A DNA stretch of 64,000 bases from Thiomicrospira pelophila DSM 1534 (GCF_000711195.1 NZ_JOMR01000001.1:1612001-1676000); one strand, 5' to 3'; positions 48,234 to 58,220 are shown, counted from the stretch's first letter. The notes: generated from the letters alone by a model not told the origin. Numbers and translations: made by a program.

Positions 48234-49955
48234 ATGCTCAATCTAGAAGCTAGCCTGCAACAACACTTTCCAGATTTAACCACTCGCCCTGGTGCCAAGC
48301 TTATTATGAAACTACTCAAAGCTTTGACTCACCAAGATGAAATTAATCAATTTATTGAAACCCATCAGCATTTGCGTGGTTTTGCGTTTTTGGACAAAGT
48401 ATTGGAGCACTTTAATTTCAGCTACCAGGTGAATGCGCGCCAGCTCTATTCGATTCCGTCTGAAGGCAAAGTCATTATCATCGCCAACCATCCTATTGGT
48501 TCGCTTGATGGTTTAGCATTGCTTAAATTGGTTCGCACCGTGCGCCCGGATGTGCGCATCGTCGCTAATGAGTTGTTGGCACAACTCGAACCCATCCAAT
48601 CCTTATTTATTTCGGTCGACAATTTATCCAGCAAGGCGTCACATAAAGCTCAATATAAAACCATGCTAAACGCACTTGAAAACGAGCAGGCCCTCATTAT
48701 TTTCCCTGCTGGCGAAGTATCACGTATTCGTCCGAATGGAGTGCGAGATGGCAAATGGAAAACCGGTTTCTTGCGTTTGGCCAAAAAAACCAACGCCCCT
48801 ATCCTGCCGATCTTAGTTGAAGCCAGAAACTCGGCTTTGTTTTACAGCCTATCCGCCATCTACAAACCCATCGGCACCATGATGCTAGTGCAAGAGATGT
48901 TTAATAAAGACGATCAAGAAATCAGCTTTCACATTGGCAAACCGATTAAATGGAAAGCCGTGCAAGCCCTAGACCTCAATAAAAAACAATTGGCGGCACG
49001 CTTTCGCAAACATCTATACCGATTAGAAAAACCCAAAAAGCTGGCTAAAAATTCGTTATTTGACGGTGAAATAACAGTGGCTCACCCGGTTGACCGTAAA
49101 GCCCTTAGACAAACCTTAAAAAAAGCTCAAAAACTCGGCCAAACCAGCGACGGCAAGATTATTTATTTATACGACTATGAAGAAGATTCGCCGGTCATGC
49201 ACGAAATTGGTCGTTTACGCGAACTCACCTTCCGCACGGTTGAAGAAGGCACGGGTACGAGTCTGGATTTGGATAAATACGACACCTATTATCGTCACCT
49301 AGTTTTATGGGATGACGAAGCCTTGGATATTGTCGGCGCATACCGAATTGGCGAAGGCAAAAAAATTATCGAAAGCCATGGTTTAAAAGGGTTTTACACC
49401 CATAGCTTGTTCGATTTTCAGCCAGACACCGAACCTTATTTAAATGACGCGATTGAGCTGGGGCGAAGCTTTGTACAACCACGTTATTGGGGTTTACGCA
49501 GTTTAGACTACCTTTGGTACGGGATTGGGGCTTATATTGCGACACATCCAGAGATTAAGTACTTGTTTGGTCCGGTAAGTTTAAGCGCCGCTTATCCTGA
49601 AGAAGCCAAACAAAAAATCATCGGCTTTTACCAGCAACAGTTTGGCAGCTGGTCACATTTAGCCCAAGCCAAAACACCTTATAAACTAAACGAACCAACC
49701 CAGCAGCTAATGCAAACGGATTTTGCACAAGATTACGCGACCTGTTTTAAACGCTTAAATAATCAGCTTGACCAAATTGGCGTAAAAGTGCCGACTCTCT
49801 ATAAGCAGTACAGTGAACTCTGCGATGACAAAGGTTGCCACTTTATGGCCTTTAGCGAAGATGCGGATTTTGGCTACTGCATTGATAGTTTAATTATGGT
49901 GGAATTAGACAAGGTTAAGCCCAAGAAAAAACAGCGTTATATGACGCCATTATAG
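48234..49955 (+). CDS. olsF: Two-domain acyltransferase, probable ornithine lipid synthase OlsF
   Basis: 573 residues fusing two acyltransferases. The N-terminal PlsC-like half (residues about 50-280) has the NHPIGSLDGLAL box and FPAGEVSRI; the C-terminal half has the OlsB/hemolysin GNAT layout (GRLRELTFRTVEEGTG, DKYDTYYRHLVLWD, IVGAYRIGEG, ELGRSFVQPRYWG). This order is that of OlsF, which makes phosphorus-free ornithine lipids from ornithine. The Pho-box-like promoter and neighbouring plcP/agt genes fit a phosphate-starvation role. Start at ATG 48234; GTG 48222 is an alternative. Confidence 0.82.
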   Translation: MLNLEASLQQHFPDLTTRPGAKLIMKLLKALTHQDEINQFIETHQHLRGFAFLDKVLEHFNFSYQVNARQLYSIPSEGKVIIIANHPIGSLDGLALLKLVRTVRPDVRIVANELLAQLEPIQSLFISVDNLSSKASHKAQYKTMLNALENEQALIIFPAGEVSRIRPNGVRDGKWKTGFLRLAKKTNAPILPILVEARNSALFYSLSAIYKPIGTMMLVQEMFNKDDQEISFHIGKPIKWKAVQALDLNKKQLAARFRKHLYRLEKPKKLAKNSLFDGEITVAHPVDRKALRQTLKKAQKLGQTSDGKIIYLYDYEEDSPVMHEIGRLRELTFRTVEEGTGTSLDLDKYDTYYRHLVLWDDEALDIVGAYRIGEGKKIIESHGLKGFYTHSLFDFQPDTEPYLNDAIELGRSFVQPRYWGLRSLDYLWYGIGAYIATHPEIKYLFGPVSLSAAYPEEAKQKIIGFYQQQFGSWSHLAQAKTPYKLNEPTQQLMQTDFAQDYATCFKRLNNQLDQIGVKVPTLYKQYSELCDDKGCHFMAFSEDADFGYCIDSLIMVELDKVKPKKKQRYMTPL

Positions 49956-49985
49956 AATTTAGATAGTCTTAAACAACATTAAAAA

Positions 49986-50009
49986 CATACCACCAGGCCT
50001 GGTGGTATG
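49986..50009. repeat. 24-bp perfect palindrome with ACCAGGCCTGGT core (49992-50003)
   Basis: Between the convergent olsF-like and plcP-like genes. Flanks CATACC/GGTATG extend the core. Confidence 0.93.
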
Positions 50010-50014
50010 AGAGG

Positions 50015-50857
50015 TTATGAATTAAGTGGCTCTGAATTAGTCTGTTCTGATCTTGCCCAGCGCACCAAGTGTAACTCACCGTCTTGATCTTCTATCAACG
50101 CACTTAACGACTCAACCCAGTCACCACAATTGTAATAGGTCACGCCCATTTCAAACTCTCGGATTTCAGGGTGATGAATATGGCCACATACCACCCCTTG
50201 TACACCTTTTTGAATCGCACTTTTGGCGACAGCGGTTTCAAAATCACTAATAAAATTGACCGCACGTTTGACTTTATATTTTAAGTAAGCCGATAAAGAC
50301 CAATAACCGAAGCCCAACCGAGCACGCACGTGGTTAAACCAGCGATTAAAATGCAATACTGTTTCATAAGCCCAGTCGCCCAAAAAAGCTAACCAACGAT
50401 GACATTGCACCACGCCGTCAAATTGATCGCCGTGAATCACCCAGAGCTTTTTACCGTTTTTTAAGGTATGAATATATTCATCCGTTAAAAATACGTTACC
50501 AAATTCAATTCCTGAATAACGCCGCAACATATCATCATGGTTGCCGGTAATATAAATCACCTTCGTGCCACGTTTTGCTCGGGTTAATATGCGACGAATC
50601 ACATTGGTATGCGCTTGAGGCCAATAAATCTTTTTGCGCATACGCCAACCATCAATAATGTCGCCCACTAAAAACAAGGTGTCGCAGTTATAGATCTTTA
50701 AAAACTCCGCCAACTCGTCGGCACGCGCCCCTTTAGATCCTAAGTGCACATCTGACACCCAAATAGTCCTAACATCTACCGGCTCGGAGCTCGCGTCTTC
50801 TAAAGGCACGTCGAGTTCATTCATCCAGATAGGTAATTGCTGGGGCTTAAATGGCAT
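50015..50857 (-). CDS. plcP: Metallophosphoesterase, probable PlcP phospholipase C
   Basis: 280 residues of the calcineurin-like superfamily: WVSDVHLGSKG, FLVGDIIDGWR, YITGNHDDML, WVIHGDQFD and VCGHIHHPEI supply the metal ligands. Such proteins are usually labelled UDP-2,3-diacylglucosamine diphosphatase, but true LpxH has GNRD instead of GNHD. In Sinorhizobium and marine bacteria this family includes PlcP, which removes phospholipid head groups under phosphate starvation to supply diacylglycerol. Four Pho-box repeats upstream and a divergent glycosyltransferase gene support PlcP. ATG 50857 is preferred to 50869 because GGAGA precedes it. Confidence 0.8.
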   Translation of the reverse strand: MPFKPQQLPIWMNELDVPLEDASSEPVDVRTIWVSDVHLGSKGARADELAEFLKIYNCDTLFLVGDIIDGWRMRKKIYWPQAHTNVIRRILTRAKRGTKVIYITGNHDDMLRRYSGIEFGNVFLTDEYIHTLKNGKKLWVIHGDQFDGVVQCHRWLAFLGDWAYETVLHFNRWFNHVRARLGFGYWSLSAYLKYKVKRAVNFISDFETAVAKSAIQKGVQGVVCGHIHHPEIREFEMGVTYYNCGDWVESLSALIEDQDGELHLVRWARSEQTNSEPLNS

Positions 50858-50901
50858 AACTGTCTCCATAGATTGATTTAAGACTATGCTAGAAGGTAGC
50901 C

Positions 50902-50941
50902 GTGACCAAAAAATGACGCTACAGTGATCAATTTATGACAA
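50902..50941 (-). promoter_or_regulatory. Four phased Pho-box repeats upstream of plcP
   Basis: On the minus strand four 7-mers, TTGTCAT, TGATCAC, GCGTCAT and TGGTCAC, follow each other at exact 11-bp intervals, each separated by 4 nt (AAAT, TGTA, TTTT). TAGCAT lies 10 nt after the last. This equals two tandem Pho boxes, 45 nt from the start codon. Confidence 0.78.
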
Positions 50942-50945
50942 GGAT

Positions 50946-50968
50946 TCGTCATATTTACTTAATATAAG
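50946..50968 (+). promoter_or_regulatory. Promoter with Pho half-site for the glycosyltransferase gene
   Basis: TCGTCAT (50946-50952) is followed after 10 nt by TATAAG (50963-50968); 11 bp upstream is ATGACAA, a poor repeat. The site adjoins the plcP boxes, so both divergent genes could share PhoB. Confidence 0.5.
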
Positions 50969-51019
50969 TCCGTTAGTTTTGAGGATATGCTTACTCAAAA
51001 TAAAGTGGAATGAAATCCG

Positions 51020-52042
51020 GTGAAACCGATCAAACGCATTAGCCTTGTAACCGATGCTTGGTCACCACAAATAAATGGCGTGGTAACCACTCTTTGTCAC
51101 TTGGTCAAACATTTAGAAGCACAGGGAATTGAAGTCGATGTTATACACCCCTACGATTACAACCAAATTCCGCTCCCAACCTACCCTGACATTCCACTTG
51201 TTTGGAGAGCTAAAGACTTAAAAAAGCGCCTATTAAACTATCGACCCGATGCAATTCACATTGCTACAGAGGGCACCATTGGCTGGCGTGTCCGTAGACT
51301 TGCCTTAAAATATAACCTAGCCTTTACTACCGCTTATCACACCAAATATCCAGAATACTTCGCTAAGCGATCCCCCATTCCTTCAAGCTGGATTTACAAG
51401 CTTTTGGCCAAATTTCATGCCCCATCGCAGGCTACATTTGTGCCGGCGCAAGCCATCTTGCACGAACTCCAATCACATGGGTTTCAACATTTAGTTTTGA
51501 TGGGACGAGGAGTCGATAAACGGATTTTTAATCCGCAACAGCGGATTGAGTTACCCTATAAAAAACCCATTTACTTATACGTTGGTCGCCTGGCGGTTGA
51601 AAAAAATATTCAAGCATTTTTATCGCTGGATCTCCAAGGTACTAAATTAGTAGTGGGCGACGGTCCACAAAAAGGATTTCTAGAGAAACATTACCCCACC
51701 ACTGTTTTTGTAGGTTCAAAACAAGGTAAGGAGCTCGCACAATACTATGCCAGTGCTGACGTAATGGTTTTTCCATCGTTAACAGATACCTTTGGACTGG
51801 TTAACATCGAAGCGATGGCTTGTGACACTCCAGTGGCAGCATTTCCGGTTACTGGCCCAATCGACATTATCACTCCAGGTTTAAATGGCGCCTTAAATCA
51901 CGATTTGAAACAAGCGATCCAGCAAGCACTTGCACTGACAAGAGAACCGATATCCCAAAGTATTAAACATTATGACTGGCAAGTGGTTGCCACCGAGTTT
52001 CTAGGCGGTCTTGCACCAATTAACTGGACAGACTGGGAATAA
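51020..52042 (+). CDS. GT4 glycosyltransferase, probable glycolipid synthase (Agt-like)
   Basis: 340 residues of GT-B fold. N-terminal RISLVTDAWSPQINGVVTTL, the middle GRLAVEKNIQAF and the sugar-nucleotide motif SLTDTFGLVNIEAMACDTPVAAF are those of GT4 enzymes acting on lipids. Beside plcP it matches the plcP-agt pair that converts diacylglycerol into glycolipids in phosphate-starved marine bacteria; the sugar is not predictable. GTG start; GGA 10 nt upstream is a weak ribosome-binding site. A sulfolipid (SqdX/SQD2-type) or mannosyl role is possible. Confidence 0.78.
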   Translation: MKPIKRISLVTDAWSPQINGVVTTLCHLVKHLEAQGIEVDVIHPYDYNQIPLPTYPDIPLVWRAKDLKKRLLNYRPDAIHIATEGTIGWRVRRLALKYNLAFTTAYHTKYPEYFAKRSPIPSSWIYKLLAKFHAPSQATFVPAQAILHELQSHGFQHLVLMGRGVDKRIFNPQQRIELPYKKPIYLYVGRLAVEKNIQAFLSLDLQGTKLVVGDGPQKGFLEKHYPTTVFVGSKQGKELAQYYASADVMVFPSLTDTFGLVNIEAMACDTPVAAFPVTGPIDIITPGLNGALNHDLKQAIQQALALTREPISQSIKHYDWQVVATEFLGGLAPINWTDWE

Positions 52043-52169
52043 CCACGAGACTCAAGACCCTGCCGATTGTATAAATTTTATAAATGTCATATATACGCTA
52101 TCTAAGCGTAACAAATCAGTCATGTGTGATTGCTAACATTTGCGCCTATAAATTGGAGTTAAGCAATCT

Positions 52170-53999
52170 ATGAGACCGATACAAACCCTCTCTAAAAAAA
52201 TTGAAATGGACAAGCTCAAGATGGACACAATAGCGGATAAAATGCTGGGAAATCTATCTTCTAAACAACTTGGCTTAGAGCTGTCTAGTATTTTTAGAAA
52301 TCGAAACTTAACCCCCTTGTTTCAACCAATTATTGATTTAAAGTCCCGTCTAATTTATGGACACGAAGCCTTAATTCGTGGCCCGATTAACTCAAGTCTG
52401 CACAGCCCGATAGATTTATTTCAAGCCGCTGAAAAAAGTGGCTGTTTATTTGAAATGGATTGGTTGGCTCGCAGCACCGCGATTGCGTCTTTTCAGCAAC
52501 AACAATCTGATGACTTATTGTTTATTAACATCACCGTCAACTCCATTATGGCGCGTGGTCATCGCCAAGGTATGACGCTGGACTGTTTGCATGAACTGGG
52601 TGTGCCGGTTGACAAAGTGGTGATTGAAATTACCGAGCTACAGCCGGTCGAAGACTTTAACTTATTTATTGAATCCATCAATCACTACCGAAAAATGGGA
52701 TTCAAGGTGGCGTTGGATGATCTTGGTGGTGGCTATAACGGATTGCGTCTATGGTCAGAATTGCGCCCAGATTTTGTCAAAATTGATAAACACTTTGTGC
52801 TCGGTATCGCTCAAAGCAAAGACAAGCGTCACTTTATTGAAAGCATCAAAACCCTAGCCGAAGGCTTAAATACCAAGCTGGTCGCCGAAGGGATTGAAAC
52901 CGAGGAAGACCTGTGTGTTATCGAAGATATTGGGGTTGATTATGTGCAAGGATTTTTATTCCGCCGCCCAGAACCCAAGGTTCAACCCAAACTCCATTAC
53001 GAATGGCCGAACACCAATCCTAGCCCCACTCTGCATGATTACAGCAATGAGTTAGCGGCGATTTTAATTGAAACCGAATCGGTTGACCCTTTATCACCAG
53101 TGCATTGGGTATCACAACTGTTACATAAAAATAACCACCTCGATTTTATACCGGTGGTGGAAGATAAAACCGTCCTTGGCATGGTATGGCGTCGTGAGCT
53201 CATGGATTTACTTGCACAACGCTACGGACACGACTTACACCACCGCAAACCCATTAGTAAATTTATGGATCGTCAACCTATCGTGGTCGACATTCACACA
53301 CCAGTTGAAACTCTAAGTCGCTTAATCACCGACCATAAAAACAATCATCGTGGTGATGCGTTCATTATCACCAAGTACAATCAATACGCCGGTTGCGGGC
53401 GATTCTTGGATCTATTGCGTTTAATCACCGACTTAAAAATTCGCAACGCGCAATATGCTAATCCGTTATCCGGCTTGCCGGGCAATGTGCCGATCCAAAA
53501 ACAACTGCAAAACTTGATTCATCAAAAGCGCGGTTTTTGTGTTTTTTATATCGATATTGATCATTTCAAAGCCTACAACGACTACTACAGCTATGAGCAA
53601 GGCGATGATGTGATTCGTTTAGTATCCCACCTGGTGCAGGACTCGGCACAAAGAGCCGACGATTTTATAGGTCACATTGGTGGGGATGACTTTATTCTGA
53701 TTCGCACCAAAACCGATAGTTTTGTTGAAGTCTGCGACGTTTTGCTAGATCGATTTAATACCCAAGTGAAAACCTTATACAGCGCTGAAGACATCAAAAA
53801 TGGCGGTATTCAAAGTCAAAATCGCGAGGGCGAAACGCAACGTTTTCCGATCATGAGTTTATCCATCGGCGTGTTAGTGGTACCACCAGGCCTGATAGAG
53901 CATCAACAAAAGTTGGCCAGTTTAGCCACCAAAGCCAAAAAACAAGCCAAGCACTCAGGCGGCAATACCTGGGCGCTCCTGAATGCACTTGATGCCTAA
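52170..53999 (+). CDS. EAL-CBS-GGDEF cyclic-di-GMP protein
   Basis: 609 residues with an N-terminal EAL phosphodiesterase domain (about 45-280), a CBS-type pair (about 290-425) and a C-terminal GGDEF domain (about 430-605). EAL residues are complete in appearance: EALIRG, FINITVNS, VIEITE, ALDDLGGGYNG, VKIDK, VAEGIE and YVQGFLF. The cyclase signature is GGDDF, with Asp in place of the usual Glu. No membrane segment is seen. The CBS region could sense nucleotides. It lies before a chemoreceptor gene, suggesting a motility role. Confidence 0.92.
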   Translation: MRPIQTLSKKIEMDKLKMDTIADKMLGNLSSKQLGLELSSIFRNRNLTPLFQPIIDLKSRLIYGHEALIRGPINSSLHSPIDLFQAAEKSGCLFEMDWLARSTAIASFQQQQSDDLLFINITVNSIMARGHRQGMTLDCLHELGVPVDKVVIEITELQPVEDFNLFIESINHYRKMGFKVALDDLGGGYNGLRLWSELRPDFVKIDKHFVLGIAQSKDKRHFIESIKTLAEGLNTKLVAEGIETEEDLCVIEDIGVDYVQGFLFRRPEPKVQPKLHYEWPNTNPSPTLHDYSNELAAILIETESVDPLSPVHWVSQLLHKNNHLDFIPVVEDKTVLGMVWRRELMDLLAQRYGHDLHHRKPISKFMDRQPIVVDIHTPVETLSRLITDHKNNHRGDAFIITKYNQYAGCGRFLDLLRLITDLKIRNAQYANPLSGLPGNVPIQKQLQNLIHQKRGFCVFYIDIDHFKAYNDYYSYEQGDDVIRLVSHLVQDSAQRADDFIGHIGGDDFILIRTKTDSFVEVCDVLLDRFNTQVKTLYSAEDIKNGGIQSQNREGETQRFPIMSLSIGVLVVPPGLIEHQQKLASLATKAKKQAKHSGGNTWALLNALDA

Positions 54000-54056
54000 T
54001 TTAATAACCAATTAAACCCTAACACAACAAGAAACTTGTTCTGGAGACGCTTTCGT

Positions 54057-56558
54057 ATGAATATATTTAATCGCCTTACAATTGGTTCACGACTTTGGTT
54101 AAACCTATTTTTAACCTTAGTTTTTATCACTTTTGTCACCCTAACCTCTTGGTTGGCGACTCATCAGTCGGCTCAACAATCCAATCAGTTAGTTAATAAA
54201 GAGCAAAAAATTACCAAGCGTATCGCTGAATTTCATAAAGGTTTCATCACCACCTTACAGCAGTCAAATAACTTTGTGCTGACCGGCACAGAAGCGCACG
54301 GCCAAGCCTTTAATGAAATGATTGATCAACAAAAAAAATCACTTTATAGCCTAATCGCCGATCTAGGCGCGTCAGTTGAATTTGACCAATCCGGTTTTCT
54401 AGCGTTTACAGAAGAACACACCGGTAAACACACCGCGATTATTCAAGCCCTGTTTCCGCTTGATCGCGTATTACAAAACCTCGAAAAATCCACCAATTCA
54501 AATGTGTTTATGAAAGAACGCATCGGTCAATCAATTGAATTTGGTTTAGATTTAAGTGCGAATAACCTCAGCCAAGATTTTAAAGACGTCTTGCCGCTTA
54601 TCGAAGATCAACCAGGCCTGGTGACTCACTTAGACGAGTTGCAAACACGTCTTGAAAAGTCACAACTATTGGCCGCAAAAATGATTGCAACCCAAGACTC
54701 CAGTCTTAAGCAAGAATTTGACGAACAAGGGTTAGGTTTTGCCGCCAGCCCGCTGGTAAAAGAAATTGTTGAACCTTTTAGCGCGGATTTATTTAACGGT
54801 GAAGCCGCTCGCAACTTAGACAGTCACCATGCCGAATACATGGATGCCTTTGGCGATTTGCGCGACACCCTCACCACCATGTCACAAAACAATCAAAGCT
54901 TGGCCGAACTATCCGAATCCGGCAACCTGATTTTATTAGACCTAATGTCTGACCTACAAAACCAAAGTTTAAGCGCACTCCAGCAGCTTGAAAGCGCGAG
55001 TTTAACGCAAGAAAATCGTCTTATTTTAATCGGGATTTTCGCCGTATTAGTATTGCTAACATTAAGCTTTAGCATTAGCCGTTCGATTGTCCAGCCCTTA
55101 ATTCGTATGCGCGACCAAGTATTACAAGTCGCACAAACCGGCCAATTTAATCAGTCAAAAATCCTCAATGGTAAAAACGAACTGGCTGAGATGAGTCAAG
55201 CACTGCAAGGTTTATTACAATCCGTTTCTCAAGCATTAAATGAAATCAAGACGGTCAGCCACTCTCTCGCTCAAGGTGAAACAGATCAACGCATGAGCCT
55301 AAATTACAACGGTGATTTATTACTACTGAGTCAAGCCTTTAACCAGAGTCTCAATTCGGTGGATGCGACCTTAAACGAAATCGCTCAGGTCAGTCATGCA
55401 TTAGAAGCGGGTGAACTATCCATCAATATCGACCTGTCTAGCCATTCCGGTCAATTTTCGCATGTTCTTAACGCCATGATGAATGCTTTATCCGTGCAAA
55501 AACAAGCGATTGATGGCGTGCGCCATGTTACTCATGCGATGCGCGCTGGTGATTTTGGACAACGTGTTGAAATTGATATGCCCGGAGAATTGCACAATTT
55601 AAAGCGTTACCTTAATGAATCGTTGGAACGCTTAGAAAACGCCATTAATAGCAAATCCATCGCGCTAAAAGCTTACAGCCAAGGCGATTTTTCTCACCAA
55701 AACGACCACGAGTTTGAAGGTAAACTGCAAGAACTCAACACCCACATGTTGAACATGGCACAAAGCGTGAGTTATATGTTACAAGACGTCAAACACGCCA
55801 CCGACCATGCGGTACACGGAATTAAAGAGATCAGCTCGGGCAATCAAGACCTTAATCACCGCGTGCAAAAACAAGCCGCCGCTGTGCAAAATACCAGTGC
55901 GAATATGTCACTGATGTTAAGTTCTGTGCGCGAAACCTTAAATGAAGCCAACCAAGTAACCCACTCAACCGATCAAGTCCAACAAGACTCGCAATCAGGC
56001 CTGGTGATTGTTGAGCAGATGGTGCAAGCCATGCAAGACATTCAACAAGCCAGCCAACAAATTGCGCAGATTACCGGTTTGATTGATAGCATTGCATTCC
56101 AAACCAATCTACTCGCACTCAATGCGGCCGTGGAAGCGGCTCGCGCTGGTGAAGCCGGACGTGGTTTTGCGGTGGTGGCGACCGAAGTTCGCAACTTGGC
56201 ACAGCGGTCCGCCGAAGCCGCCCAACAAATCCGTCAAGTCACCGATACCAATATGCAACGAATTGATCACGGCATGCAATTAAGTCAACAAACCCAAAGT
56301 GTGTTTGAACAAAACACCGCTTCAATTGAAGGCATTGCCAAGATGATTTTGAAAATGAACAAAGCACTCGAACTCCAGAGCCACGGCATTAAAGAAGTCA
56401 CTGATGCGCTTAGCGAAATCGACGAATCTACCCAACAAAACGCCGCACTGGTCGAGCAAATATCCACCACCTCATCGCATATTATCGAAGAAGTGCTCGG
56501 ACTCGAAACCAAAGTAAGCGGTTTTAAGCTAATCAAGAACACCAAACAAGCGGCCTAA
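54057..56558 (+). CDS. Methyl-accepting chemotaxis protein
   Basis: 833 residues. N-terminal helix ([21 protein letters not shown]), a helical periplasmic domain of about 290 residues, a second helix ([19 protein letters not shown]), then several HAMP-like stretches in series and the signalling hairpin with [19 protein letters not shown] and [15 protein letters not shown]. No C-terminal CheR-tether pentapeptide is seen. ATG 54057 is preferred over TTG 54036 because GGAG lies 10 nt upstream. The ligand is unknown. Confidence 0.95.
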   Translation: MNIFNRLTIGSRLWLNLFLTLVFITFVTLTSWLATHQSAQQSNQLVNKEQKITKRIAEFHKGFITTLQQSNNFVLTGTEAHGQAFNEMIDQQKKSLYSLIADLGASVEFDQSGFLAFTEEHTGKHTAIIQALFPLDRVLQNLEKSTNSNVFMKERIGQSIEFGLDLSANNLSQDFKDVLPLIEDQPGLVTHLDELQTRLEKSQLLAAKMIATQDSSLKQEFDEQGLGFAASPLVKEIVEPFSADLFNGEAARNLDSHHAEYMDAFGDLRDTLTTMSQNNQSLAELSESGNLILLDLMSDLQNQSLSALQQLESASLTQENRLILIGIFAVLVLLTLSFSISRSIVQPLIRMRDQVLQVAQTGQFNQSKILNGKNELAEMSQALQGLLQSVSQALNEIKTVSHSLAQGETDQRMSLNYNGDLLLLSQAFNQSLNSVDATLNEIAQVSHALEAGELSINIDLSSHSGQFSHVLNAMMNALSVQKQAIDGVRHVTHAMRAGDFGQRVEIDMPGELHNLKRYLNESLERLENAINSKSIALKAYSQGDFSHQNDHEFEGKLQELNTHMLNMAQSVSYMLQDVKHATDHAVHGIKEISSGNQDLNHRVQKQAAAVQNTSANMSLMLSSVRETLNEANQVTHSTDQVQQDSQSGLVIVEQMVQAMQDIQQASQQIAQITGLIDSIAFQTNLLALNAAVEAARAGEAGRGFAVVATEVRNLAQRSAEAAQQIRQVTDTNMQRIDHGMQLSQQTQSVFEQNTASIEGIAKMILKMNKALELQSHGIKEVTDALSEIDESTQQNAALVEQISTTSSHIIEEVLGLETKVSGFKLIKNTKQAA
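54611..54622. repeat. ACCAGGCCTGGT copy inside the chemoreceptor gene
   Basis: Exact 12-bp palindrome read in the Pro-Gly-Leu-Val frame; a degenerate second copy (TCAGGCCTGGTGA) lies near 55995 in the same frame. Confidence 0.9.
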
Positions 56559-56618
56559 AACTTCTGATTGCAGCCAAACCCAACTCCTCAGATAATAAAG
56601 ACACAAGGGGAGTGATGA

Positions 56619-58205
56619 ATGCGGCTGACTTATCCAGGTTTAAAACTTTATATTTATAGCCTAAGCTTAGTTTTAAGCTTAGGCTGGGCCGCCAGCGCTA
56701 AAGGCGAACTTATAGAGCTCAGCTTTCAATCTGGTGATAAAACTCTAACCTATCAATCGCAGGGTCAAGATCAGAATGTGGTGCTTTTATTGGGCGGAGG
56801 CCCTGGCTTTAGCAGTTGGAACTTAACCCCCATTCAACAACATCTAGCAACCAATTACCGCGTATTACGCATGGATATGCGCGGTATCGGTCAAAACAAA
56901 CAGCAAGAAGCGGTGCCGCGCGACTTAATAAACCAATGGATAAAAGATATAGATCGTCTACGCCAACATGAACAGGCCGCGCAGTTTATTCTCATCGGCC
57001 ATTCATGGGGCGCATTAATGGCGCAGCTTTATGCGCGCGAACATCCTCACCGTATACAACGTTTGATTTTACTCAACCCGGTTGACCCTAACCTAAGCGC
57101 AATGCAAAACTTAGTCGAACGCATTGACACCAAAGCTCGCCAAGCAGGTTTAATTAGCCAAAATTCAGACGAGTTTGAACTCAGTTTTGACAGCCCAACT
57201 ATCGAAACGGTCATTCAGCACCAACTTACTCGAGTTCTGCCCACTTATTTTTATGATATTCAACAAGGTCAAGAATATGCCAAACAATTTGGCACGGACG
57301 ACTTTAATATGGCGATTAATCATGCCGGTTGGCAAGCCTATCAAAACCAACCCATTCAAGCCGAACTTCTACAAACCCTGGCACAAAATCGTGCAATCAG
57401 CTTAATCACCTGTCAGCAAGATTTACTCATGCCAGAAAGCTTACAAGCCTACCAAGCCATCCTGCCCAAATTGCATAGCCAAGTTTTGCAACAATGTGCC
57501 CACTTTCCCTGGGAGGAACAACCCAAAGCCTTTTATGATGCGCTTGATCTAGCGTTAACGCGCGAAGCTGAAGTTGACGACTACTCAGACCTGACACCAC
57601 AAGAGCGCGCTTGGCTATTGGATGATAGTGAACTTAATGAGTTGGTGAGCGCATTAGATAACCTAGTTGTTGAAACTAGATTTTTGCCACCTTTTGATTT
57701 GACCGAACATTATTACATGACCAATCAGATTGAACTGAATCACGAATCCCTCTCAACAGGTTGGGCCAAATTAACCCAATGTCATTACAACCTTGACCCG
57801 GTGGCTCGCTTGCAAATCGTCTACCACCCAGAACATACAAAAAACCTGAGCATTCTTGAAGATAAAGCCATAGATTTAAGCTGGGTAGAAAACAAAAGCA
57901 TCCAAATGAATGGCTTACAAAAAGGCGCGAAAATCTGCGTTCGAGCCGACACCTATGCTCTGACGCCACAAGCAAACGGTTATAAAGTTGAACGCGGCCC
58001 ATTTATGCGTAAATTTTTAGACGGTTATTACCCACTACACGTTGAGTTAAAAATTAGCTGGCCTGACTTGCCTTTAAAAGTATCAAACCTCATCCCCTCC
58101 CCTCAAACCGGCGTGGAAATGAACCTTAGTGACCAATCGCTTAATGCGCGTTATTGGTTCCGCGGAGAATTAAGACCCCAAATTAATTTTAGCGAAGCGC
58201 CTTAA
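56619..58205 (+). CDS. Secreted alpha/beta hydrolase with an unknown C-terminal domain
   Basis: 528 residues. Signal peptide (LKLYIYSLSLVLSLGWAASA), then an alpha/beta hydrolase of the proline iminopeptidase-like S33 type (about 30-310) with oxyanion GGGPGFSSW, nucleophile elbow IGHSWGALMA, and a C-terminal His in CAHFPWEEQP. About 200 further residues (325-528) form a separate, strand-rich domain with paired cysteines that I do not recognise. AGGGGAG lies 6 nt before the ATG. Substrate unknown; convergent with the DUF4105 gene. Confidence 0.82.
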   Translation: MRLTYPGLKLYIYSLSLVLSLGWAASAKGELIELSFQSGDKTLTYQSQGQDQNVVLLLGGGPGFSSWNLTPIQQHLATNYRVLRMDMRGIGQNKQQEAVPRDLINQWIKDIDRLRQHEQAAQFILIGHSWGALMAQLYAREHPHRIQRLILLNPVDPNLSAMQNLVERIDTKARQAGLISQNSDEFELSFDSPTIETVIQHQLTRVLPTYFYDIQQGQEYAKQFGTDDFNMAINHAGWQAYQNQPIQAELLQTLAQNRAISLITCQQDLLMPESLQAYQAILPKLHSQVLQQCAHFPWEEQPKAFYDALDLALTREAEVDDYSDLTPQERAWLLDDSELNELVSALDNLVVETRFLPPFDLTEHYYMTNQIELNHESLSTGWAKLTQCHYNLDPVARLQIVYHPEHTKNLSILEDKAIDLSWVENKSIQMNGLQKGAKICVRADTYALTPQANGYKVERGPFMRKFLDGYYPLHVELKISWPDLPLKVSNLIPSPQTGVEMNLSDQSLNARYWFRGELRPQINFSEAP

Positions 58206-58220
58206 AAGCCTGACATCAAA

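Noticed and set aside
50015-50857. LpxH (lipid A pathway) assignment
   Set aside because: The GNHD motif differs from the GNRD of LpxH, and Pho-box repeats and the glycosyltransferase neighbour favour a PlcP role; not fully excluded.
52073-52100. Pho box before the EAL-GGDEF gene (ATGTCAT at 52084)
   Set aside because: There is no second repeat 11 bp away and no -10 at 10 nt.
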